Shown here piece by piece: positions 8,251 to 17,471 of a stretch of DNA of 64,000 nt. Numbering within the stretch: the stretch's first letter is position 1; every line of letters starts with the position of its first letter. A program made the translations under genes and the position numbers. The notes below the pieces were generated by a model. The model ran no database searches. It was not told where the DNA came from and saw nothing but the letters and a program-made list of their open reading frames with translations. The stretch is taken from contig JANQED010000115.1 of NCBI GenBank assembly GCA_028278545.1, positions 62,001 to 126,000 on the forward strand. Reading direction: 5' to 3'. This DNA comes from Anaerolineales bacterium. Its GTDB lineage: Bacteria > Chloroflexota > Anaerolineae > Anaerolineales > UBA11858.

Positions 8251-9072
8251 TTACAGGAATAGGATGGCAATGCCCCAGGTGATGATGAGCACGAGAATGG
8301 GTTCGAAGAGAAGCTGCTGCCAAGGTTGCTCGTCAAGAATACCGGCTGCTACGTTCGTAAGGGCGTACGCCACCCCCACCAGGGATACGGCAAATGCGGA
8401 GGGGGAGATGGGCAGGTAGTAAATTGCAGCGGTGATTTGCCCTATGATCAGCATGATCACCGCAGTGGGGATGAATGCCCAAGAGCCGCCCGTTTGCAAG
8501 TGCAAGGCGCGCAGGCTGACCAATCCGGCCGCGAAGGTGATTGTGGGTACGATGAGGAACAAACGTATGCCGCGTGTGCGTGCTAAGACCGCCAGAATGA
8601 AAAAGAGGGCGAAAGCGACGGCTGTCAACGCCATCGAAGCGGGCAGACGGCGGGTATCGGCCGGGTCAACAGTGATATATTCAGCGATCACCACAAGGAT
8701 CAGGATGCTGGAGCCCAGGGTAAACCCAACCCACCAAAGCGCGCCAAGAGGCTGCTGTATGAGAGCCACACCGATGGCCCAGGCAGTCAGGGTTGGCAGC
8801 AGCCAATGTTGAATGGTCAGCTTTCCTTCGAGGGCGGGATGCTCCCGAAGCAGCCAATCGACTCCCGAGCTGGTAAGCCCAATCACGAAAATCGCCACGA
8901 TGGTGTTGATATCGAGGTCGAAGCTCAGGTATGCGCCGGGGAAGGGGATGAAATACTCTCTGGCTGGGAAATCCACGAAGCGCACAAGGAGGAAGATCAG
9001 CAGGATGGTCGCTGCCAGGATCGAGATGCGATCTAATTTGGGGAGGTGCTTCGATTGGGCCACGCGGAGCAT
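8251..9072 (-). CDS. unrecognised polytopic membrane protein
   Basis: 273 residues from ATG 9072, which has an AAGG site just upstream; a TTG start at 9099 is less likely. A short basic N-terminus (RVAQSKHLPKLDR) is followed by roughly eight or nine hydrophobic segments (for example ISILAATILLIFLLVRFV and the final LVLIITWGIAILFL). I see no catalytic motif and do not recognise a family. The 157 bases between it and the PlsY-like gene hold nothing I can identify. Confidence 0.7.
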   Translation of the reverse strand: MLRVAQSKHLPKLDRISILAATILLIFLLVRFVDFPAREYFIPFPGAYLSFDLDINTIVAIFVIGLTSSGVDWLLREHPALEGKLTIQHWLLPTLTAWAIGVALIQQPLGALWWVGFTLGSSILILVVIAEYITVDPADTRRLPASMALTAVAFALFFILAVLARTRGIRLFLIVPTITFAAGLVSLRALHLQTGGSWAFIPTAVIMLIIGQITAAIYYLPISPSAFAVSLVGVAYALTNVAAGILDEQPWQQLLFEPILVLIITWGIAILFL

Positions 9073-9251
9073 TGTACCTTGTTTGAAGGATGGGGGCAAT
9101 CAGCCGTCGTCACCCACTCAAAATGTGCTAGACTTATGATAGCTAGATTGAAACTCTCCAGGATAGAGCACAAAGTTCCTTTTCCGGCTGCCAATTGTGG
9201 CTGGATTCATATGATGAAGAGATCATAAATCTGGATTAAGAGGGAAAGCGT

Positions 9252-10454
9252 ATGCGTATCGGCATGATGGTTGACGTTTATAAACCCCATATCAGCGGCG
9301 TGACCAACTATATTGCTCTCAATAAACAATATCTGGAAGAGGATGGGCATGAGGTGTTTGTTTTCACCTTTGGCGATGAAGATTATCAAGATGACGAGAC
9401 CAATGTGATCCGGTCCCCTGGGGTGCCGCTGATGGATACTGGTTTCTACCTTAACGTGCGTTATTCACCCCAGGCTAGAAAATACCTATCGACGATGGAT
9501 GTGGTACACGTTCACCATCCATTTTTGAGTGGCAGCCTATCTCGGATTTATTGCAGACGTCGAGGTATACCGGTTATATTCACGAACCACACTCGATACG
9601 ACCTCTACGCGCGCGCCTATCTTCCTATGCTGCCTCATGGGGTCAGCGAGGCCCTGCTCAAAACATATCTGCCCGAGTTCTGCCAGGATGTAGATTATGT
9701 GATTGCGCCTTCGCCAGGCATGAAGGAGGTGCTTGAGAAATTCGGGGTGGATACGCCCGTTGATGTCGTGCCGAATGGGGTGGATATAAAGCCCTATCAG
9801 CAAATATCTGACCCAATCCCGCGCGCTGATTTTGGCTTCAGCCAGGAGGATATCATCTTGGTCTATTCTGGCCGCCTTGGCCCGGAGAAGAATCTGCCCT
9901 TTTTGCTGCGCGCCGTTAATGGGGCAGTTCAGGCTTTTGATCAGATCAAGCTATTGATCATCGGTGATGGCGTTGAGCGTGGAAACCTGGAAGACCTCAT
10001 TCGCTATATGGGCATTGAGAAACACGTTCACTTCACGGGGATGATCCCTTATGCTCAGATTCCGCGCTATCTGGCTGCTGCTGACATTTTTGTGACGGCA
10101 TCAATTACCGAAGTACACCCCCTCTCGGTTATCGAAGCCATGGCAACCGGATTACCGGTGTTGGGTATTCTCTCTCCAGGCGTTGGAGATACAGTTCAAG
10201 ATGGAAAAAATGGCTTCCTTGTGAAAAGCGAAGACCTGGCTGCATTTACCGCCAAAATGATCCGTCTGGCCACGGACGGGGAATTGCGCCGCAGCTTGAG
10301 TGTACAGGCCTGTAAGACCTCGGAGCAATATGCAATTGAAAGAACGACTCAGCATTTAGTAGAAGTTTATAGACGTCTGGTGCACGATTCTGTGGGACGC
10401 AAGCGCAGCTTGAAAGCTCGTCTGTATAGGTTCTTCGATAATTGGCGTCAATGA
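9252..10454 (+). CDS. GT4-family glycosyltransferase
   Basis: 400 residues with two Rossmann domains (GT-B fold). The N-terminal MRIGMMVDVYKPHISGVTNY is the acceptor-side glycine loop typical of GT4 enzymes that make glycolipids or phosphatidyl-glycosides. The C-terminal domain begins near VYSGRLGPEKNLPFLL and contains the donor-binding E-x7-E motif in EVHPLSVIEAM. Closest by eye are bacterial diacylglycerol glucosyltransferases, but the sugar and acceptor cannot be fixed. Its stop overlaps the yraN start by four bases (ATGA), so the two are translationally coupled; yraN in turn overlaps miaA. Confidence 0.9.
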   Translation: MRIGMMVDVYKPHISGVTNYIALNKQYLEEDGHEVFVFTFGDEDYQDDETNVIRSPGVPLMDTGFYLNVRYSPQARKYLSTMDVVHVHHPFLSGSLSRIYCRRRGIPVIFTNHTRYDLYARAYLPMLPHGVSEALLKTYLPEFCQDVDYVIAPSPGMKEVLEKFGVDTPVDVVPNGVDIKPYQQISDPIPRADFGFSQEDIILVYSGRLGPEKNLPFLLRAVNGAVQAFDQIKLLIIGDGVERGNLEDLIRYMGIEKHVHFTGMIPYAQIPRYLAAADIFVTASITEVHPLSVIEAMATGLPVLGILSPGVGDTVQDGKNGFLVKSEDLAAFTAKMIRLATDGELRRSLSVQACKTSEQYAIERTTQHLVEVYRRLVHDSVGRKRSLKARLYRFFDNWRQ

Positions 10455-10816
10455 GAAAACATCGACAAGACCTGGGGCGGTGGGGCGAGACCATCGCTGA
10501 GGAATTCCTGGTTAAACAAGGTTATAGGATAGTTGCGCGCAATGCCCGCACGCCCTATGGAGAGATCGACCTGGTTGCTCGTCAGGGAGATGCGACCGTA
10601 TTTGTCGAAGTCAAGACGCGCACCAGCGCCAGCTATGGCTTTCCTGAAGAAGCCATCACTGTCCGTAAACGGGAACACCTGATTGAATCTTCGCAGGCAT
10701 ATTTGCAGGAACATCCAGAGCTGGACGGCGATTGGCGCATCGATGTGATCGCCATTCAGCATTTTGATCCTGCAAAAGAGCCGTTGATTGAGCATCTTGA
10801 GAATGCAATCTACTGA
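10451..10816 (+). CDS. yraN: UPF0102/YraN-family putative endonuclease
   Basis: 121 residues from ATG 10451, which overlaps the upstream stop as ATGA. It has the restriction-endonuclease-like core of the family: E in GRWGETIAEEFL, then GEIDLVARQGD followed by VFVEVKTRTS, giving the D...ExK layout of PD-(D/E)xK nucleases. The C-terminal RIDVIAI strand is also typical. The biological role of YraN is poorly defined. The end overlaps miaA by 14 bases. Confidence 0.92.
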   Translation: MRKHRQDLGRWGETIAEEFLVKQGYRIVARNARTPYGEIDLVARQGDATVFVEVKTRTSASYGFPEEAITVRKREHLIESSQAYLQEHPELDGDWRIDVIAIQHFDPAKEPLIEHLENAIY

Positions 10817-11738
10817 ACAGAAGCAGCCTTTGATCATCATCATCGGGCCCACTGCAGTAGGCAAGACGGAAACTTCGCTCGAATTGGCTGAGCACCTGGA
10901 TGGGGAGATTATCTCGGCGGATTCGCGACTGCTGTACCGGGGGATGGACATTGGGACGGCGAAACCCACGCTGGAAGAAAGGGCGCGCGTACTGCACCAC
11001 CTGATCGATGTCGCCGAACCCGATCAGGTGTGGAGTCTGGCGATGTTCTTGCGTTCAGCGGGTGAGGCCGTGGCGGATATCCATGCCCGTGGACGGCTGC
11101 CTTTCCTGGTGGGAGGCACTGGTCAGTATGTGCGGGCGATTGTGGAAGGCTGGCAAATCCCAGAAGTGGAGCCCGACCCTCGACTACGTACTGCATTGGA
11201 GAATTGGGCCGATGAGATTGGTTCTGAGGCATTACATAGACGTTTAGAGCAGTTAGACCCGGAGGCGGCCTCCCGGATTCAACCGCCCAACTTGCGGCGA
11301 ATCGTACGGGCTTTGGAGGTGATCCTAACCACCGGGAAACTGTTCTCCTCCCAAAGGGAGTCCGGCCCGCCCCTTTATGATGTGTTGATGCTTGGGCTGA
11401 GGTGTCCCCGTAAGGAGTTGTACGAGCGCATCGATGCCCGCATCCAAAAGATGTTTGATGAAGGCCTGGTTGAGGAGACGCAGAAGCTGTTAGATCGAGG
11501 CTATTTGCCAGAATTGCCGCCTCTTTCTGCAATTGGCTACCGGCAGGTGATCCAATATTTAGCGGGTGAGATCAGCATGGCTGAAGTTATCAGGCAAATG
11601 AGACAGGTGACCCGCCGTTTTGTGCGCCGCCAGGCGAACTGGTTCAAAGAAGATGATCCGGATATCCAGTGGTTTCGCGCTGGGCCTGGTGCAATTGATG
11701 AAATGGAGGGGGTAATTCGAGAATTTCTGCAAAAATAA
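10803..11738 (+). CDS. miaA: tRNA dimethylallyltransferase
   Basis: 311 residues from ATG 10803. It transfers dimethylallyl to A37 of tRNAs reading UNN codons. The P-loop is IIIIGPTAVGKTETS, followed by the DSR motif in ISADSRLLYRGMDIGTAKPT. Further conserved phrases are LPFLVGGTGQYVRAI, RIQPPNLRRIVRALEV and SAIGYRQVIQYL. The C-terminal RQVTRRFVRRQANWF tRNA-binding segment is intact. It is third in the GT4-yraN-miaA operon. No terminator is obvious before the acyl-CoA ligase promoter, which starts at the miaA stop. Confidence 0.97.
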   Translation: MQSTEQKQPLIIIIGPTAVGKTETSLELAEHLDGEIISADSRLLYRGMDIGTAKPTLEERARVLHHLIDVAEPDQVWSLAMFLRSAGEAVADIHARGRLPFLVGGTGQYVRAIVEGWQIPEVEPDPRLRTALENWADEIGSEALHRRLEQLDPEAASRIQPPNLRRIVRALEVILTTGKLFSSQRESGPPLYDVLMLGLRCPRKELYERIDARIQKMFDEGLVEETQKLLDRGYLPELPPLSAIGYRQVIQYLAGEISMAEVIRQMRQVTRRFVRRQANWFKEDDPDIQWFRAGPGAIDEMEGVIREFLQK

Positions 11739-11739
11739 T

Positions 11740-11768
11740 TTGACATTCCATGTGGAAGTATCTATACT
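11740..11768 (+). promoter_or_regulatory. strong sigma70-type promoter with internal palindrome
   Basis: TTGACA (11740-11745), 17 bases, TATACT (11763-11768). The spacer begins with the palindrome TTCCATGTGGAA (11746-11757; arms TTCCA and TGGAA), a plausible operator for the acyl-CoA ligase gene. Confidence 0.8.
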
Positions 11769-11806
11769 ATTGACTAAGCAACTTCATAAAACCAAAGGAG
11801 TGAAAC

Positions 11807-13486
11807 ATGAACGACCGACCTTGGCTGGCGCGGTACGATGAGGGGGTGCCGCAGACGATCGATTATCCCGAAGTTCCCCTGTTTTATTTCCTCGAAGAAT
11901 CAGCAAAAAAATATCCCGACGCTCCTTGTACGATCTTCAAGGGGGCCAAGATATCCTACAGCGAAATGGTTGACCGCACCGACAGATTTGCGGCCGCGCT
12001 GGCAGGCTTGGGGGTCAAGAAGGGTGACCGGGTAGGGATTTTTATTCCCAACACGCCCCAATTTGTGATCGCTTATTTCGGTGCCTTGAAGGTAGGTGCA
12101 GTGGTAGTGGCGACCAACCCGCTGTACTCGCCGCGCGAAATCGAGCACCAGGTCAACGATGCTGGTGTAGAGGTGATGATCGTGATGAGCAACTTCTACA
12201 ACACGGTCAAAGAGGTGCAGCCGAAGACCAAGCTCAAAACCCTCATCGTCACCAATATCAAAGAGACTCTGCCCCCTTTGACGGCTTTCCTGTTCACGCT
12301 GCTCAGGGAGAAGAAAGCCGGCTTCCGGGTGGAGCTGGATGAGGGCGATATCTGGTGGGAAGAACTGGTCTCCAAGTACAAACCAGAGGACAGGCCCAAA
12401 GTCGATATGGGGCCAGATGACGTGGCGATCTTCCAGTACAGTGGAGGTACGACGGGCACCCCCAAGGGAGCTATCGCCTTGCACCGCAATCTGGTTGCCA
12501 ATGCGCTGCAAATCCGGCGCTGGATGCCCGATGCGGTCGATGGCGAGGAAGTCGTTCTCATGGCCATCCCACTTTATCATGTGTATGGCATGGTGGCGGG
12601 GATGCTCTTTGGCATGGCAACCGGCGCGGCCCTGGTGATGGTGCCCAACGCCCGTGACATCAAAGATGATCTGGATAATCTGCAGAAGTATAAATGCACG
12701 ATCTTCCCCGGCGTACCGACGCTCTATAATGCCATCAACAATTGGCCCGATGTCCTGGCCGGGAAGTATGACCTCAGTTCGATCAAGGCCTGCATTTCGG
12801 GGTCCGCGCCCCTGATGCGCGAGACCAAGGAGGCCTTCGAAAGCCTGACAGGTGGTGTGGTCTTTGAGGGCTTCGGGCTTTCCGAGGCGCCCACCGCAAC
12901 GCACTGTAATCCGCTCCGTGGCGAAAATCGCACAGGCTCGATCGGTATGCCCTTGCCGGATGTGGATGCCCGCATTGTCAGCCTGGATGATGAGGTGACG
13001 GTTCTGCCAGCCGGCGAGATCGGCGAGCTGGTCATCCAGGGGCCGATGGTTTTCAAGGGGTATCACAATATGCCCACAGAGACCAAGAACACGTTAAGGG
13101 ATGGCTGGCTTTACACTGGCGATATCGCCCGCATGGATGATGATGGCTACTTTTATATTGTTGACCGCAAGAAAGAGGTCATCAAACCGGGTGGATTCCA
13201 GGTATGGCCGCGCGAAGTTGAAGAGGTCATCTCCGAGAATCCCAAAGTCTTAGAGGTTGGTGTGGCGGGTATCCCCGATCCCAAGCGGGGAGAGACGGTC
13301 AAGGCCTGGGTTGTGGTCAAAGAGGGTGAAACGATGACGGAAGAGGAAGTGCGCGAGTTCTGCAAGGACAAGATGGCGGCTTACAAAGTGCCCACGCACG
13401 TGGAATTCCGTGATGAACTGCCTAAGACGACGGTGGGCAAGATTTTACGCCGGGAATTGGTCAGACAACACCACGAAGGAGCGTAA
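11807..13486 (+). CDS. fadD: long-chain acyl-CoA synthetase (AMP-forming)
   Basis: 559 residues, ANL superfamily. It activates a carboxylic acid, probably a fatty acid, to acyl-CoA through an acyl-AMP. The ATP/AMP signature is YSGGTTGTPKGAI near residue 213. Next come FGLSEAPTATHCNP, the hinge YTGDIARMDDDGYFYIVDRKKEVIKPGG and the A10 lysine in PKTTVGKILRREL. AAAGGAGTGAAAC precedes the ATG. It is a single gene behind its own strong promoter and ahead of a clear terminator. Chain-length preference cannot be read from the sequence, so the symbol is a family-level label. Confidence 0.9.
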   Translation: MNDRPWLARYDEGVPQTIDYPEVPLFYFLEESAKKYPDAPCTIFKGAKISYSEMVDRTDRFAAALAGLGVKKGDRVGIFIPNTPQFVIAYFGALKVGAVVVATNPLYSPREIEHQVNDAGVEVMIVMSNFYNTVKEVQPKTKLKTLIVTNIKETLPPLTAFLFTLLREKKAGFRVELDEGDIWWEELVSKYKPEDRPKVDMGPDDVAIFQYSGGTTGTPKGAIALHRNLVANALQIRRWMPDAVDGEEVVLMAIPLYHVYGMVAGMLFGMATGAALVMVPNARDIKDDLDNLQKYKCTIFPGVPTLYNAINNWPDVLAGKYDLSSIKACISGSAPLMRETKEAFESLTGGVVFEGFGLSEAPTATHCNPLRGENRTGSIGMPLPDVDARIVSLDDEVTVLPAGEIGELVIQGPMVFKGYHNMPTETKNTLRDGWLYTGDIARMDDDGYFYIVDRKKEVIKPGGFQVWPREVEEVISENPKVLEVGVAGIPDPKRGETVKAWVVVKEGETMTEEEVREFCKDKMAAYKVPTHVEFRDELPKTTVGKILRRELVRQHHEGA

Positions 13487-13557
13487 AAGCCCTTTAGTTT
13501 GGTTGTAGACATTGGGGCCTCTCCTCTGAATGACGGGAGGGTGATTCGAGAAAGAAA

Positions 13558-13600
13558 CAGGCTGCGAGCGGCGCATGGCGCCACTCGCAGCCTGCTTTTT
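13558..13600 (+). terminator. intrinsic terminator after acyl-CoA ligase
   Basis: CAGGCTGCGAG (13558-13568) pairs with CTCGCAGCCTG (13584-13594), with an inner GGCGC/GCGCC helix, followed by CTTTTT. Strong GC hairpin between convergent genes. Confidence 0.93.
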
Positions 13601-13666
13601 CATAAGGAACTTCCTTTGTCTATGTGCCCTTCGAGAATGGTTTTGAGTTTCCTGCGGGGCAAGTTG

Positions 13667-14593
13667 TCAGTTTTCCTCGTAGAGCCGCAGTATGGCGGGC
13701 GCGACATCGGTCAGGTCGCTCAGACCTTGGGAAAATTTCCTCCGCAATGACCGAGTACCGATGATCAAGCCCGGCACGGGGTTGAAAGTGTGTTTGCGGG
13801 TGCTGAGATCTTCTAAGTTGCCGTGATCAGAGGTGATCAGGATCAATCCATCTTCGACATCCCAGGTGTTGAGCAGGCCGCCGAGCACCTGGTCGAAGCG
13901 TTTCAACCACAGGCGGGCTTCGTCCATATCTTTGCGGTGGCCGAGCACATCGCTGACCCAGAATTCGAAGAAGGCGAAGTCATAGTTCTGCGCAAGTTGG
14001 GCTAATCGTCCACCGGCCTGATTGAAGGAGAGCAGCGGCGCATCATGGTAACCCAGGTGTTCGCGCCAGCCTTTGCCAGTGAAGTCGGCGGACAGCGCCC
14101 GCCCGGCAAAGAGATCGTTTTCGTCCATCAGTGACAGGTCCGATTTGCGTATAGCCATGGCGACGGCCCCGGGCAGACGGCGGCCAGTATCGATCCCTTG
14201 GAAATAGGCCTTGGGGAAAGCGTTGAGCAGCGTGGTCTGGAACCCGGCTTCTTTCAAAGTTTTAAAGATGTTGTCGTTGGTGAGGATTTCGACGATGACT
14301 GGGTTAGGTTTAGGGCCGTAGTGCTCCCCGATGGCCGCGGGGACGTTGACGCCGGTCAGCAGCGTTGCCTGCCCGCTGGCGGATTGCGGCAGGCCCTCGA
14401 CGCCGAGGCGGGCATCCAGTGGGAGCAGGGTAGCACGTTCGGATTCCAGGATCACGCCTGGGGGTAGTTCGAGCAACCGCTCCCCGTCGAGCAGATTGAT
14501 CAGGTTGGGCATCTCAGCTTTTGCGAAGGGATTCCTCTCGGGGTCGTCCGCGCCCAAACCGATGCCGTCTAAAAACAGGAATAGGAACTTCAT
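13667..14593 (-). CDS. alkaline-phosphatase-superfamily metalloenzyme
   Basis: 308 residues of the superfamily that holds cofactor-independent phosphoglycerate mutase and phosphopentomutase. The metal-binding N-terminus is FLFLDGIGLGADDPERNP. The nucleophile region looks like LPQSASGQATLLTGVN, with Ser or Thr in the SASGQAT loop. The second metal cluster is LILITSDHGNLEDLSTRKHT (DHGN...H). It is shorter than true phosphoglycerate mutase (about 500 residues) and lacks its large inserted domain, so the substrate is unknown. The ATG overlaps the stop of the upstream methyltransferase by four bases. Confidence 0.82.
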   Translation of the reverse strand: MKFLFLFLDGIGLGADDPERNPFAKAEMPNLINLLDGERLLELPPGVILESERATLLPLDARLGVEGLPQSASGQATLLTGVNVPAAIGEHYGPKPNPVIVEILTNDNIFKTLKEAGFQTTLLNAFPKAYFQGIDTGRRLPGAVAMAIRKSDLSLMDENDLFAGRALSADFTGKGWREHLGYHDAPLLSFNQAGGRLAQLAQNYDFAFFEFWVSDVLGHRKDMDEARLWLKRFDQVLGGLLNTWDVEDGLILITSDHGNLEDLSTRKHTFNPVPGLIIGTRSLRRKFSQGLSDLTDVAPAILRLYEEN

Positions 14594-15165
14594 AGGCTGG
14601 CCTTTTTATATCTCAGCCAGGATGACATCCGAAGGTCGCGTTCGGTGCCATCTTGCCGCTCGACAAGCTCTAAGAACTGCTCGAATGGCAGCAGGTCGGC
14701 CTCGGTGGCACTGGAGCCGGATAATTTGTCCTCTGATCTGAAGAAAAGATAAATCATGAAAGTTCCCCCGGGGGCCAGCAGCCGTTTGATATTTTCCTGA
14801 TAAGCCTGCATACTTGGTTGATCCAGGCTGTGATAACAGCCGATATCCAGAATCAAGTCGAAGGGGCTGTTGATGCCATTAAGTTTGACCACATCACCAA
14901 CCCGCAGATCGGCGCTGACGCCGGCTTTAGCTGCTTTGCGCTGCGCGCTGCGGATGGCCTTGGGGATGAAGTCGACGCCGGTGGCTTGCCAGCCGTGTTT
15001 TGCCAGGGTGATCACGTTCGTGCCGGTGCCGCATCCCAAATCCAGCGCCCGACCGGGCGGGTTACTTTGGATGAAATCGGCTAATTCGGGCGGAGTCTGG
15101 TTTGTATCCCAGGGTGGCTTCCGCAAATACCAGAGGGTGAAGAAGATTTTTCGTAAAAAACTCAT
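14590..15165 (-). CDS. class I SAM-dependent methyltransferase
   Basis: 191 residues. Motif I is ALDLGCGTGTNVITLA near residue 44, followed by the acidic end of strand 2 in GVDFIPKAI and the motif IV-like DLILDIGCYHSLD. These show SAM binding, but the methyl acceptor is unknown. The protein resembles small TehB/thiopurine-type methyltransferases. It is coupled to the downstream metalloenzyme by a 4-base overlap. A TATCAT element ends six bases before the ATG, so a leaderless message is possible. Confidence 0.88.
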   Translation of the reverse strand: MSFLRKIFFTLWYLRKPPWDTNQTPPELADFIQSNPPGRALDLGCGTGTNVITLAKHGWQATGVDFIPKAIRSAQRKAAKAGVSADLRVGDVVKLNGINSPFDLILDIGCYHSLDQPSMQAYQENIKRLLAPGGTFMIYLFFRSEDKLSGSSATEADLLPFEQFLELVERQDGTERDLRMSSWLRYKKASL

Positions 15166-15285
15166 CTCGAAATGATACCCGATTTTGGGATTTTGCCCTA
15201 TAATTGTGTCGCTTTTTTGAGGAGTTAAATCGCTTACAGAAAATCGTTCTTGTGAAATTGTTAAATTTGAGGAAGGTCACAACCC

Positions 15286-17349
15286 ATGAAAGAATATCCA
15301 ACCGATAAAATCCGAAACATCGCTCTCGTTTCTCACAGCAGCGCCGGAAAGACCATGCTGGCTGAGGCGTTCCTGCACGTCACAGGAGTGACCACTCGTT
15401 TGGGGCGCATTGAAGACGGCAGCACTATTTCGGATTTTGAAGATGAAGAAATTCGCCGCGGCATATCCCTTTCCACCTCGGTGATCCCTGTTGAATACCA
15501 GGACCACAAGCTCAACTTCTTGGACACCCCTGGTTATACCGACTTCGTTGGCGAGGTGATCTCGGCTTTGAGAGTCGCGGATGGGGCAGTTGTGGTGGTC
15601 GACTCTGTTGCTGGCACCGAAGTCGGCACGGAGATCGCTTGGAACTATGCCGATGAGTTCGGCTTGCCGCGCTTCGTGGTCATCAACAAGATGGACCGCG
15701 ATAATGCCGATTTCCAGAAAGCGTTGTCCACTGTAGCGGAGAATTTCGAAACTCGTTTGATCCCTGTTCAGCTCCCCTGGGGCGAGAAGGCAGATTTCAA
15801 GGGGGTTCTGGATTTACTTTCTATGAAGGCCTACGCCGGTGTTGGTAAAGAGGCCGAGGATATCCCGGCGGAGCTCAGCGATGCGGTCGAAGAGGCGCGC
15901 ATGGAGTTGGTTGAAGCGGCCGCTGAGGGCGACGACGAGTTGCTGATGAAGTACCTTGATGGTGAAGAACTCAGCGCTGATGAGATCGTTACTGGTTTGC
16001 GAAGTGGCGTGTTATCAGGAGAATTTGTGCCGGTGTTTGTGTCGGCAGCCACTGCAGAAGTGGGGATTTTCCCCTTGCTGGATGCCATTATCTCGTTGAT
16101 GCCCTCCCCGGTGGACGGGCCTGCGGTCGAGGCCGAAGGTGCTTCTGGCCCCGAGGAGTTGTCCGCTTCCGATGCTGGTCCGCTGGCTGCGTACGTCTGG
16201 AAGACCACCGCCGATCCCTTTGTCGGCAAGATCACATACTTCAAGGTGTATTCTGGTGTGATCAACGCGGATGGCCGGGTGTGGAATCAGAATGCAAGGG
16301 AAGAAGAGCGTTTAGGCGGCATTTTCTTGATTCGGGGCAAAGAACAGATTGCGGTAAAGACATTACATTCAGGCGATATCGGTGTGGTGGCTAAATTGAG
16401 CGACACATCTACATCGCACACTTTCTGCGACAAAACCCATCCGCTGACGCTGCCAATCCCCGATTATCCCAATGCGCTTTTCCAGGTCGCCGTTAGTCCG
16501 GCCACGCAGGCTGATTCCGCCAAGGTCAGCCCGACCCTGACGAGGTTGTGCGAAGAGGATATGACCCTCTCCTGGCGTCAAGAGCCCAGCACAAAGCAAA
16601 CTATTCTGCAAGGCATGGGTGACCAGCATATCGATGTCGCCATCCGGAAGGCGGAGGCGAAATTCCAAACTATGCTCCACACAGAGATCCCCAGGGTACC
16701 CTACCAGGAGACGATCACCAAGACAGGTTCAGCCCAATACCGGCACAAGAAACAGTCTGGCGGTGCCGGGCAGTTTGGTGAAGTCCACCTGCGAGTTGAA
16801 CCCTTACAAGATGAAGATTTCGAATTCGTCAATGAGGTCTTCGGAGGGGCCGTCTCCCAGAATTATATGCCCGCCATCGAGAAAGGCATCAAAAACGTCA
16901 TGTTGGACGGTGTTATCGCTGGCTATCCGGTTCACAACGTAAAAGTGGCTGTCTTCGACGGCAAAGAACACCCGGTCGACTCAAAACCGGTGGCATTTGA
17001 GATCGCGGCACGCGAATGCTTCAAGTTGGCCGTGATGCAGGCCGCTCCGGTGATGCTGGAACCGATCATGGGCGTGAAAGTGACGGTGCCAGAAGCCAGC
17101 ATGGGGGATATCCTTGGTGATCTCAACACTCGCCGCGCCCGCGTCCAGGGGATGGACACCGTCCGGGGCAAGTCCACGATAAATGCGAATGTTCCTTTGG
17201 CCGAAATGCAGCGTTATACCACCGATCTGCGCTCGATGACCGGGGGCAGAGGGGTGTTCGCGATGGAATTCGATCACTACGAAACCGTTCCTGCGCATCT
17301 GGCCGAAGAAATCATCCAAGCTGCTAGAAAGGAAAAAGAAGAGAAGTAA
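15286..17349 (+). CDS. elongation factor G-like translational GTPase
   Basis: 687 residues with the full EF-G domain order. G1 is VSHSSAGKTML (canonical EF-G has GHVDAGKT), G3 is DTPGYTDF and G4 is NKMD. Domain II follows with PFVGKITYFKVYSG, and domains III-V end with the GGRGVFAMEFDHYE region. The modified P-loop and the acidic insert near residue 190 match the EF-G-like group (FusA-like/EF-G2) found beside a standard EF-G. Its exact role is not settled, though ribosome recycling or regulation has been discussed. TATAAT at 15199-15204 is a possible -10 element. It is not a tetracycline-protection protein by any motif I can see. Confidence 0.9.
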   Translation: MKEYPTDKIRNIALVSHSSAGKTMLAEAFLHVTGVTTRLGRIEDGSTISDFEDEEIRRGISLSTSVIPVEYQDHKLNFLDTPGYTDFVGEVISALRVADGAVVVVDSVAGTEVGTEIAWNYADEFGLPRFVVINKMDRDNADFQKALSTVAENFETRLIPVQLPWGEKADFKGVLDLLSMKAYAGVGKEAEDIPAELSDAVEEARMELVEAAAEGDDELLMKYLDGEELSADEIVTGLRSGVLSGEFVPVFVSAATAEVGIFPLLDAIISLMPSPVDGPAVEAEGASGPEELSASDAGPLAAYVWKTTADPFVGKITYFKVYSGVINADGRVWNQNAREEERLGGIFLIRGKEQIAVKTLHSGDIGVVAKLSDTSTSHTFCDKTHPLTLPIPDYPNALFQVAVSPATQADSAKVSPTLTRLCEEDMTLSWRQEPSTKQTILQGMGDQHIDVAIRKAEAKFQTMLHTEIPRVPYQETITKTGSAQYRHKKQSGGAGQFGEVHLRVEPLQDEDFEFVNEVFGGAVSQNYMPAIEKGIKNVMLDGVIAGYPVHNVKVAVFDGKEHPVDSKPVAFEIAARECFKLAVMQAAPVMLEPIMGVKVTVPEASMGDILGDLNTRRARVQGMDTVRGKSTINANVPLAEMQRYTTDLRSMTGGRGVFAMEFDHYETVPAHLAEEIIQAARKEKEEK

Positions 17350-17380
17350 TCTATCCTCTGTCCTTAGGTTGCCTCAATAG

Positions 17381-17415
17381 GTGAGGAGTACTTTTCAAAG
17401 TTCTCCTCACTTTTT
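17381..17415 (+). terminator. intrinsic terminator after EF-G-like gene
   Basis: GTGAGGAG (17381-17388) pairs with CTCCTCAC (17403-17410), followed by TTTTT. It lies 31 bases past the stop. Confidence 0.9.
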
Positions 17416-17471
17416 GTTCTGTGAAGCAGAATAACCCGCAGATTGTTTGGTAAACTTGGTTTGCCGAACTT

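Noticed and set aside
11900-13066. 388-codon reverse frame opposite the acyl-CoA ligase
   Set aside because: The other strand has a full set of ANL-family motifs; the reverse frame has no family signature or ribosome site.
15286-17349. Tetracycline-resistance ribosomal protection protein
   Set aside because: The P-loop and overall motifs fit the EF-G-like group; nothing is specific for TetM/TetO.
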